Assembly (NCBI GenBank): GCA_002308575.1 | Contig: DBVY01000047.1 | Coordinates: 1 to 7,190 of the forward strand | Length of the DNA: 7,190 bases | Source: Christensenella sp. UBA1252 | GTDB taxonomy: Bacteria; Bacillota; Clostridia; Christensenellales; CAG-1252 | Direction of reading: 5' to 3' | Part shown: in pieces, positions 1 through 6,048 of the stretch | Layout of the letters: every line of letters begins with the position of its first letter | Numbering within the stretch: the first letter of the stretch is position 1 | The notes under the pieces: model-generated | Seen by the model: the letters and a program-made list of their open reading frames with translations, nothing else | Databases searched by the model: none | What the model was told of the DNA's origin: nothing | Program-made: the position numbers and the translations under genes

Positions 1-3000
1 ACACCTTTGCGCCGTAATTACTCGTTGTCGCCGACTTCTTCGTTGTAATCTTTTCCAAGCCGACGATCTTCGCGCACTTGATCCTCGCTTCTGCGTTGAT
101 CGTGTCGGAGATCGTCAACGTTCCGCCGACTTCAAAGACGCCCTTGAACGTTCCGCCACCCGAAATCGTTGCGTTACCACCGGATTTAAAACCATACCAT
201 CCGGAAAAGCTATCTCCGCCGCAAAGCGCGGTCGCGTGGATCGTTGCCGTTGTCTTCGCACTGACCGCTTCGACACTTCGCACATAGGCAACGACCGAAC
301 CGTTCAGCGAACAAATATCGCCGAAGTAACCTTGGATTACGTTGGTGGAAGATCCGATCGTCATATTTCCTTTCGAGGTCATCGCAATCGCAGCGGCTCT
401 CGACGGTTTATCCTGCGTGTACGGGATCGCTTTTCCCTTCCAAGTCAGCGTTCCGTTTGCATAAAAGGCATAATACCTATCGTCGTCCACCCAACTCGAA
501 TTAATGGTGATGCCGGATCCGACCGTATAAGTGGAGCCCGAATCGCCGTCCGATCCGATCGTCAAATTTCCCGACGTTACAGAGAAACCGCCCTCATAAT
601 GACCGGTGATCGTGGAAGCCGTTTTCGCAACGCCTTTGACGCCCGTGTATTTCAACGCCGAGCCGCCACCGATGCTCGCGCCTCCGTTCGGGATATTAAT
701 GCGAACACCCGTCATCGTTCCGTTGGTTACGGTAAAGGCTTTGCCGCCCGTCGGATCACCGCCGCTGACGTATAAATCGTAATTGGAGATCGTTCCGTTT
801 GATTGAACGAAAGTTCCCGCGTCGATCTTCGTCGAGCTATTTCCTTTGAGGGTACCGCCGAGGATCTTGACCGTTTTTCCTTTTACGAGATCGGAAAGCG
901 TGCCGCTGTTTACCTGCAACGTTCCCGTTGCAACGCATCTGCCGTTGATCGTTGCGCCGCTGATCGTTACCTCCGACCCGTAAACGGATTTAAGCTTACA
1001 GCCGGAATTCAACGACAAATTAATATTTTCGGTATATAATTCACCGTTTACCGTCGGTTCGACGGAGCCGTACTTCCCGATCGTCAACGGGGTTCCCGCT
1101 TGCGATCCGATAACCGTTAGATTTCCGCTGACATAATTCACGTACAAAGCGGATCCGTCCGCGGTTGACGAATAATTTCCGATCCGCATATCGCCCGATA
1201 CGCTGACTTTCTTCTTATTCTTGTTATTGTACCTGCCGTTTAAGAGCAATGCTTCCGTAAATGAAAGCTCGCCCACGGGGATCAAAACCGAATCCTTGTT
1301 TTTGAGCTCGACTTTTCCGAACGTACCCTGCAAACGGATCTCGCCGCTGCCGTTCGACCAAAAATGTTTTAAGATCTTCGCGGCGGAACCCATCGTAAAG
1401 TTATCGCCCGTATACGAACCCTTATAATGATAAACCGTGTAAGCCCTTCCGTAGATCGTTGCGCTTCCTTCGATATGCAGTTCGGACATACCGATCTTCG
1501 CTTCGGGCGTGGAAGATGCCGTCAGTACAAAATTGTTTGCCCGAACGTAAATCTTCGCAAAATCGTTTACGTTTTGCGCTGCATAGCCGGCGGTATAGGA
1601 AATATTGGAATTACCCGAGAGCTCGAAATAATCCACGCAAGCATGGATCTTGGCGTAGACCGCGTTTCTGCCGTAGATCACGAAAGAGGAATCCATTTGG
1701 GGTTTTGTGTTTTGGCCGATTTTGATAGTAACGTTTCCCGGCATAATAACGCTATAAGCGATCGAGCCGCCAAACGCATTTCTGTATGTTTTCGAAGTCG
1801 CCGTTTCGTTTGACGTATTCGCAGCCCAACCGTTGTAGGCTTCTTGTTTCTCAAACGAAATATTGATCTGATTGTTTCCGCGATAGATCGTATAGTTCGT
1901 GGGAACCACGGCGCTATTCAAATAATCTCTGACGGTCGTCCATATCACGGACGGCAACGGTGCCGCGCTCTCATCGATAAAATACGAAGTTTGAAACCAA
2001 TGCTTGGCATAAATGTTATAATTCGCATAAACATCCATATTGGCAACGCCGAGGCATCTGCCCTTTAACGCAGGATTCGATTCGAAATTATTGACCAATC
2101 TGCCGTTGTAAATAAACGCATCGTAAAAAGAGGTGTCGCTTTGGCAAACAATGCTTCCGATCCAAGAACCGTGGAGGTTCAACCACGGATTATTGTAATC
2201 CCCCGACCACAGATCTTTATGCTGATAAAGCCCTTTCATAAAGGTGCTTGCGTTCCCCGCGTAATTCGTTTCGTTCGTCATTTCGAAGGTGGCGCGCCCC
2301 TTTTCCAAACGGACGTTGCCCCAAATCCAAATCGCACCGAAATTCGTTACCGATTGATCGAAAACGGTCAAATTACCGACGATACGGGAAGTAAACTTCC
2401 TATCTCGCGTTTCAAACGATCCGCAATAATGTTCGGCACCCGCTTGCGTGATTCCGATGCCGGGAACGGTGCATCCGTAAGCGTCCGCAAAGTTCCAAGA
2501 ACAAACGTTATAGTAAATGATCGATTTCTGATTGTATCCGTCGGCGCCTTCCGTGATATCCGCAAAGACGCTGAGCTTCTTTTGCGCCCAAACGCTTCCG
2601 CCGACGCACGCCGAATTGGAAACCTCCACGTTGCCCGCATAAGAGATCACGTTACCGGCCACGAACGCTCCGTTCGCGATCGTAATGTTTCCATTTGCGA
2701 TCACGTCGCCGGCAACGTAAGCGCCGTAAGTGATCGTTACGTCTCCGTCCGCAATCACGTTGCCGCCGATATAGTTACCGCCGCCGTCGTAGTAGTAGGT
2801 CAATTGACCGTTGTAGTAACCTTGATCAAGCATCGGCAATCCGTTCGGATTGCGCGGATGATTCGAAGGGAGCGTATATCCGGTGATCTTAACATCTTTT
2901 CTTGCGACGAGGTTTCCGCTTACCGAGATCCTCGGATCAACGTTGATACTGCCCTGCGAATAAACGTTTCGCGCCGTATAAGCAACGTCCTGCTTAATGG

Positions 3001-3997
3001 TGTACTTTGCTTGCAACGAAGAATAATTCGAAAAACCGTTCTGCTGGCTGTTATAGCGCTTGGATTTCAGATTTACGTTGCCGCGAGCAAAAATGTCATT
3101 CTTTACGAACGAACCTTCATCCATCGTTACGCTACCCGAGGAATGGATTCCTTTGCTACCCTGAACCTCAACGTACTTAAGCGTCAAGTCACCGTAGCAC
3201 GTCAAACCGGTAGAAATTGTGCGAAGCCATCCCGGAGCGTCTACGGTAAAATTATAACCGAGGATCTTCGTGTCGCCCGAAGTCGTCAACTGACCCTTCA
3301 TATCGCAATCCAGCAAAAACGGATCGTTCGTGGTTCCTTCTTCGCCATACACGTACACGTTCAAAGAGGAAGAGCCGGAAGCGGAATCGGAAAACCCGAA
3401 GCTCTGGCTTTTCGTGCTCGTCAAAATAACGTCGTATTTGCTGAACGCTTTCAGGACGTTCTCCGCCGCGTCGCTGTTTATATCTTCCTCACAGGAAAAG
3501 ACCGATGTCACGACCGCCAAAGAACCTTGCCACATACACGCGACGCGAACTTCCAAGAAATAGGGGTTATAGGAATAGGTCGTGCTTCCGACCTTAAAAG
3601 TCTTCGTTGTGCGAGCCCCGCCGTAATACATTTCGTCTTGTGCATAACGGATCGAAATCGTTCCGTTTATAAGATCGGAATGGTTCTTTTTATCTTCCAA
3701 AGAATACGTTCCTTCAACGACGGGATCCGCCGTTTTGCCACCCGCGATCTGTTCGTCCAGCGAAGTTATGACCTTGTTGATGCTGTAACCATCCAAAAAC
3801 TGTTGTTTAACCGCAAGACCGATTGATTTTGCGAAATAATAAGACTGATCTTCTGCGATTGACTCGACGGCGGAGGTATAAGAGCCGGAAGCCAATGCGG
3901 TTATTGCGACGATGACCGTGGATAGTAAAAGAAGCACCATGACGGCATACGTCAGCGCCACACCCTTTTTATTTTTTCTCCATCCGAATAGTTTCAT
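1..3997 (-). CDS. Giant PilX/GspK-like pilin-anchored beta-solenoid protein (3' end beyond window)
   Basis: I translated this frame from the ATG at 3997 to base 1 and found no stop: at least 1332 residues, C-terminus missing. Residues 1-12 are basic and end in NKKG. Residues 13-36 (VALTYAVMVLLLLSTVIVAI and on) form one hydrophobic helix, placed as in a prepilin. Gly12/Val13 would be the cleavage point, but position +5 is Tyr17, not Glu. A helix-like stretch follows (YYFAKSIGLAVKQQF, 53-67), as in PilX/GspK proteins. From about residue 212 the chain is Gly/Asn/Thr/Ser-rich with short alternating hydrophobic strands and G-N/D/S-V/I turns, typical of beta-helices. Residues 412-466 carry bactofilin-like 18-residue repeats, 573-700 are rich in Trp/Tyr, and about 930-1332 form a second solenoid-like region (TISGATING, TISGGGTFKG). 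GspK is usually 300-350 residues and PilX under 200, so this is far larger. A GAGG ribosome site precedes the start, and the gene has its own promoter. A surface or pilus-tip role is inferred; no catalytic motif was recognised. Confidence 0.85.
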   Translation of the reverse strand, partial: MKLFGWRKNKKGVALTYAVMVLLLLSTVIVAITALASGSYTSAVESIAEDQSYYFAKSIGLAVKQQFLDGYSINKVITSLDEQIAGGKTADPVVEGTYSLEDKKNHSDLINGTISIRYAQDEMYYGGARTTKTFKVGSTTYSYNPYFLEVRVACMWQGSLAVVTSVFSCEEDINSDAAENVLKAFSKYDVILTSTKSQSFGFSDSASGSSSLNVYVYGEEGTTNDPFLLDCDMKGQLTTSGDTKILGYNFTVDAPGWLRTISTGLTCYGDLTLKYVEVQGSKGIHSSGSVTMDEGSFVKNDIFARGNVNLKSKRYNSQQNGFSNYSSLQAKYTIKQDVAYTARNVYSQGSINVDPRISVSGNLVARKDVKITGYTLPSNHPRNPNGLPMLDQGYYNGQLTYYYDGGGNYIGGNVIADGDVTITYGAYVAGDVIANGNITIANGAFVAGNVISYAGNVEVSNSACVGGSVWAQKKLSVFADITEGADGYNQKSIIYYNVCSWNFADAYGCTVPGIGITQAGAEHYCGSFETRDRKFTSRIVGNLTVFDQSVTNFGAIWIWGNVRLEKGRATFEMTNETNYAGNASTFMKGLYQHKDLWSGDYNNPWLNLHGSWIGSIVCQSDTSFYDAFIYNGRLVNNFESNPALKGRCLGVANMDVYANYNIYAKHWFQTSYFIDESAAPLPSVIWTTVRDYLNSAVVPTNYTIYRGNNQINISFEKQEAYNGWAANTSNETATSKTYRNAFGGSIAYSVIMPGNVTIKIGQNTKPQMDSSFVIYGRNAVYAKIHACVDYFELSGNSNISYTAGYAAQNVNDFAKIYVRANNFVLTASSTPEAKIGMSELHIEGSATIYGRAYTVYHYKGSYTGDNFTMGSAAKILKHFWSNGSGEIRLQGTFGKVELKNKDSVLIPVGELSFTEALLLNGRYNNKNKKKVSVSGDMRIGNYSSTADGSALYVNYVSGNLTVIGSQAGTPLTIGKYGSVEPTVNGELYTENINLSLNSGCKLKSVYGSEVTISGATINGRCVATGTLQVNSGTLSDLVKGKTVKILGGTLKGNSSTKIDAGTFVQSNGTISNYDLYVSGGDPTGGKAFTVTNGTMTGVRINIPNGGASIGGGSALKYTGVKGVAKTASTITGHYEGGFSVTSGNLTIGSDGDSGSTYTVGSGITINSSWVDDDRYYAFYANGTLTWKGKAIPYTQDKPSRAAAIAMTSKGNMTIGSSTNVIQGYFGDICSLNGSVVAYVRSVEAVSAKTTATIHATALCGGDSFSGWYGFKSGGNATISGGGTFKGVFEVGGTLTISDTINAEARIKCAKIVGLEKITTKKSATTSNYGAKV
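2600..2764 (-). repeat. Tandem 54-bp / 18-residue bactofilin-like repeats within the giant gene
   Basis: Residues 412-429 (GNVIADGDVTITYGAYVA) and 430-447 (GDVIANGNITIANGAFVA) are consecutive 18-residue repeats, 2711-2764 and 2657-2710. A diverged 19-residue copy covers residues 448-466 (2600-2656), and a partial copy starts at Gly467. The pattern, a G-N/D-V strand, an N/D-G turn, an I-T-I strand and a G-A-x-V strand, resembles the parallel beta-helix rungs of bactofilins (polymer-forming cytoskeletal proteins). The repeats are also visible in the DNA, with scattered substitutions. Confidence 0.8.
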
Positions 3998-4003
3998 AGG
4001 CAA

Positions 4004-4008
4004 CCCTC
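4004..4008 (-). promoter_or_regulatory. Ribosome binding site of the giant gene
   Basis: On the minus strand GAGGG lies 6-7 bases before the ATG at 3997. It is weaker than the AAGGAGG sites of the two pilus-platform genes in this window. It supports the chosen start, which also puts the hydrophobic helix at the expected distance from the N-terminus. Confidence 0.6.
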
Positions 4009-4067
4009 ACTTTTTAATCTTATCATCGTCTGTCGCAAACCTTGGTTTAGTAAATTATAATATAAAA

Positions 4068-4090
4068 AATAAATCTCGCGCGCGTTTATT
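4068..4090 (-). other. Inverted repeat with CG-repeat core in the leader of the giant gene
   Basis: Perfect 6-bp arms (AATAAA at 4085-4090 and TTTATT at 4068-4073, as read on the minus strand) flank an 11-base core containing (CG)4 at 4077-4084. It lies between the predicted transcription start near 4157 and the start codon at 3997, so it could fold in the leader RNA. The AT arms are weak. No known riboswitch or binding site is recognised. Confidence 0.35.
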
Positions 4091-4163
4091 AACAAATCTT
4101 CTCGAAAACTTAATCTTTTTTCTCGTTTAATTTCCAATAAATTACTATAAAAATGTAAAATAT

Positions 4164-4192
4164 ATAATACGAATTATTTATAAAATTGTCAA
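4164..4192 (-). promoter_or_regulatory. Sigma-A-type promoter for the giant gene
   Basis: On the minus strand, a perfect -35 box TTGACA (4192-4187) is followed by 17 bases and the -10 box TATTAT (4169-4164), one mismatch from TATAAT. Spacing is optimal and the surroundings are very AT-rich. Transcription would start near 4157, giving a leader of roughly 160 bases before the ATG at 3997. This implies that the giant gene can be transcribed separately from the genes upstream. Confidence 0.75.
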
Positions 4193-4227
4193 TTTTGTAC
4201 ACCGAATTTTGACCGAAAAACGACTAC

Positions 4228-4249
4228 AAAAATGCGTTTCGGACGCCAT
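4228..4249 (-). terminator. Weak candidate terminator after the prepilin gene
   Basis: On the minus strand ATGGCGT, loop CCGAA and ACGCAT can pair with one bulged G, and the hairpin runs straight into a short T run (TTTTT including the last stem base). It sits 20 bases after the prepilin stop codon at 4269 and before the promoter at 4192. The stem has only six pairs and the T run is short, so termination would be partial at best. Confidence 0.3.
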
Positions 4250-4268
4250 TTGAACGGCAAGAACTCGG

Positions 4269-5147
4269 TCAGCGATGGATCCCGACGCCGAACCAAACCG
4301 AATAATACGGGAAGCAGGCTTTCGTGTTATTGATGTCGTCGCTCGTGCTGACCTTTACGGGATCGCTTGCGCTGACTCTACCGTTATCACTCGCTCTTTG
4401 TACGCCTATATTATTGATCACCAAGGTTTCGCAAACCACGGTCTTTACGGCAGGATAATGGACTTTTCCTTTGGTCAAACGCAGATGGATATCGATGATT
4501 TGCCCGCGCTTCGTACCATTTGGATCCGTCGTGTCCGGATTCTCTTTAACGAGAATATAAAAATCGTCATTATTTTCCACGTAAATCCCGCCCGTCGCCG
4601 AATCTATATTTTTCAAAAAATAATTGGGCTTATCCGTTTGATCAGACGTGTAATGCGTAAAAGAAAACAAGGAGTTTACGGGAACTATTCTCTCGGCAAG
4701 GTCGTAATACGTGTATCGAATGTCGGCGGGATATACGTATCGAGGATAATTGCCGTGCGACCAACAAATGATCGTGGATTTGGAAATATAAAGACGATTG
4801 GATCCCGGATATTTTGCGATCAAAGCATACCCGTAGTCGATATCGACAAGCGCCGGAACGCCGTAATGCGCAGGCTGAAAACTATTTTTTGCAGGTGTAT
4901 CTTTTGATTCAAACGGAATCAAGATGTTCCTTGCTTCGCGAAAATCGTCCGCCATATGATTCAAAACGGCGTCCGCATAGGTCGCAAGCTCGGCACGCGC
5001 TTTATTGACGCTGTAAGTCTTTATAACGGGGGACATAACCATGGAAAGGCAAACGGCAAGAATAGCGGTAACCGCGATCGCCACGATCATCTCCACAAGC
5101 GTCATTGCTCTTTTATTCTTTACAGCCTTAAACCTTGTCCAAAGCAT
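4269..5147 (-). CDS. Prepilin-type minor pseudopilin, GspJ/PulJ-like
   Basis: This 292-residue protein begins with a short basic leader ending in NKRA, followed by MTLVEMIVAIAVTAILAV. That is a type IV prepilin signal: cleavage by prepilin peptidase is expected between Ala14 and Met15, with Glu19 at the +5 position needed for assembly. Residues 15-38 are the hydrophobic stalk helix. It continues amphipathically (SVNKARAELATYADAVLNHM), and a globular domain follows with Tyr-rich beta strands to the C-terminus. The size, and the Arg/Asp-containing helix after the stalk (DDFREARN), suit GspJ/PulJ-type minor pseudopilins. Typical pilins have Gly at -1; Ala is tolerated in known examples. GGAGG at 5159-5155 lies 7 bases before the ATG. 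The gene follows the PilO-like gene after 133 bases and precedes the giant PilX/GspK-like gene, so a role in a pilus or pseudopilus tip complex is plausible. The prepilin assignment is firm; the J subtype is tentative. Confidence 0.88.
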   Translation of the reverse strand: MLWTRFKAVKNKRAMTLVEMIVAIAVTAILAVCLSMVMSPVIKTYSVNKARAELATYADAVLNHMADDFREARNILIPFESKDTPAKNSFQPAHYGVPALVDIDYGYALIAKYPGSNRLYISKSTIICWSHGNYPRYVYPADIRYTYYDLAERIVPVNSLFSFTHYTSDQTDKPNYFLKNIDSATGGIYVENNDDFYILVKENPDTTDPNGTKRGQIIDIHLRLTKGKVHYPAVKTVVCETLVINNIGVQRASDNGRVSASDPVKVSTSDDINNTKACFPYYSVWFGVGIHR

Positions 5148-5154
5148 AGCTTCG

Positions 5155-5159
5155 CCTCC
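5155..5159 (-). promoter_or_regulatory. Ribosome binding site of the prepilin gene
   Basis: GGAGG on the minus strand, 7 bases before the ATG at 5147. It fixes the start that yields the expected short basic prepilin leader of 14 residues. Confidence 0.75.
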
Positions 5160-5219
5160 GTTTCTTTATTGTGCAAACGGTTTTTCGCAAAGAGTTCTTT
5201 ACGAATGACGTTACAAACC

Positions 5220-5263
5220 GAGCGCCCTTCCCTCGGACGAAAAACGTCCGAAGGTATTCGCTC
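5220..5263 (-). other. Strong intergenic hairpin between the PilO-like and prepilin genes
   Basis: On the minus strand CCTTCGGACG (5254-5245), loop TTTTT and CGTCCGAGGG (5239-5230) form a ten-pair stem with one G-U. An outer GAGCG/CGCTC pair (5263-5259 with 5224-5220) closes a larger structure. No T run follows on the minus strand, so it does not look like a standard terminator for this operon. It may instead stabilise or process the mRNA, or attenuate read-through. On the plus strand a TTTT follows the outer stem, but no plus-strand gene exists to terminate. Confidence 0.55.
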
Positions 5264-5280
5264 TTTTGACACGCGAAGGA

Positions 5281-6048
5281 TTATTCCGTCGGCGCGTTTT
5301 GGTTTTCTTGCTCTTCGAGCGCTTCCGCAATCTCCTGCGCGTAACGGGAAATTCCGTCCGTGGCGGTCATCATCGCGGTAAAATCGATCGAACCGGATTT
5401 CGCTTCGGCATCGTAGGTCGCTTCATTGATCAGCAAAGACCCTTTGGACGTGATATGTTGAAGATACAGGATCAACGCCCCGAGATCGTTTACGTTAAAT
5501 CCTTCGAGGATCATTTGGCAATTCAAATAGCAATCCGCCGCTTCCGAAACCGTGAAATCGATCGATCTTTCCGCACTTTTCAGCGTATAATTTGTATCTT
5601 TGACCGTGTATTCGTGATCGGCGTTGGCGCTTCTGTCAACGTCCGCGAATTTGTCGTAAGAAACCAAAACGCTGTCCTCATCGGAAACGACGCCGTTCTT
5701 ATACTCCAAACCGTAGATCCATTGCTCGTCCACGTCGAAGGATTCGGCGAAAGCCATGATGCTATGAGCAAGGCGGGATGCCTCTTGCTTTTGGTCCATG
5801 ATCTTTTTCTCCAAACGATCTTTCGCAAGGCGGAAATTTTCCGCATATGCGGGTTCGACGCCCATTTCGCGGAGCTCGGCGACCGCAACCGTCAATTCGT
5901 CTTCCAGCGTTGTGGTTTGTTCATTATACTCTTTTATCTTATCGTTGCAAGCCATAATGCCGAACCCGGGAATAACGACGACCAACGCGACCACGAGGAT
6001 CACGCCGAGAAGGATCAACAATACTTTATCTTTCTGAGTCATTTTCAT
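5281..6048 (-). CDS. pilO: PilO-like type IV pilus inner-membrane platform protein
   Basis: This 255-residue bitopic membrane protein has a short cytoplasmic N-terminus (MKMTQKDK) and one transmembrane helix at about 9-32 (VLLILLGVILVVALVVVIPG). A charged coiled-coil region follows at about 34-100, then a globular domain. The C-terminal part contains NDLGALILYLQHI followed by alternating strands (LLINEATYD, GSIDFTAMM), matching the layout of the ferredoxin-like domain of PilO/GspM proteins. In known systems PilO pairs with PilN and links the cytoplasmic PilM ring to the pilus machinery. The start codon overlaps the stop of the PilN-like gene (ATGA at 6048-6045), indicating translational coupling. 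AAGGAGG at 6064-6058 lies 9 bases before the ATG at 6048 and 15 before a second ATG at 6042, so the first is preferred. The acidic tail (EALEEQENQNAPTE) is unremarkable. Family membership is judged from architecture and neighbours, not from a database search. Confidence 0.78.
   Translation of the reverse strand: MKMTQKDKVLLILLGVILVVALVVVIPGFGIMACNDKIKEYNEQTTTLEDELTVAVAELREMGVEPAYAENFRLAKDRLEKKIMDQKQEASRLAHSIMAFAESFDVDEQWIYGLEYKNGVVSDEDSVLVSYDKFADVDRSANADHEYTVKDTNYTLKSAERSIDFTVSEAADCYLNCQMILEGFNVNDLGALILYLQHITSKGSLLINEATYDAEAKSGSIDFTAMMTATDGISRYAQEIAEALEEQENQNAPTE

Noticed and set aside
2368..2640. Minus-strand 90-codon frame inside the giant gene
   Set aside because: It lies in a different frame wholly inside the continuous 1332-codon frame, with Arg/Ser-rich composition and no independent support.
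2600..2764. Possible CRISPR-like or satellite repeat
   Set aside because: The repeats are in phase with the reading frame, diverge mostly at tolerated positions and have no spacers, so they are protein repeats.
2141..3826. Plus-strand open frame of 561 codons opposite the giant gene
   Set aside because: It begins with TTG, is Arg/Ile/Val-rich without recognisable domains, and mirrors the giant gene's codon pattern. The minus-strand frame here has a pilin-like N-terminus, internal repeats and its own promoter, so this is an antisense shadow.
4037..4048. Short inverted repeat AAACC-AA-GGTTT (minus strand) in the leader
   Set aside because: Five-base arms with a two-base gap are too small for a stable hairpin and match no operator I recognise.
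4054..4059. Perfect TATAAT on the minus strand close to the giant gene start
   Set aside because: The -35 position 17 bases upstream reads CGCGCG and no extended -10 is present. The promoter at 4164-4192 is far better; this match is expected in such AT-rich DNA.
4275..4907. Plus-strand open frame of 210 codons
   Set aside because: It is antisense to the prepilin gene, whose signal and helix are unmistakable.
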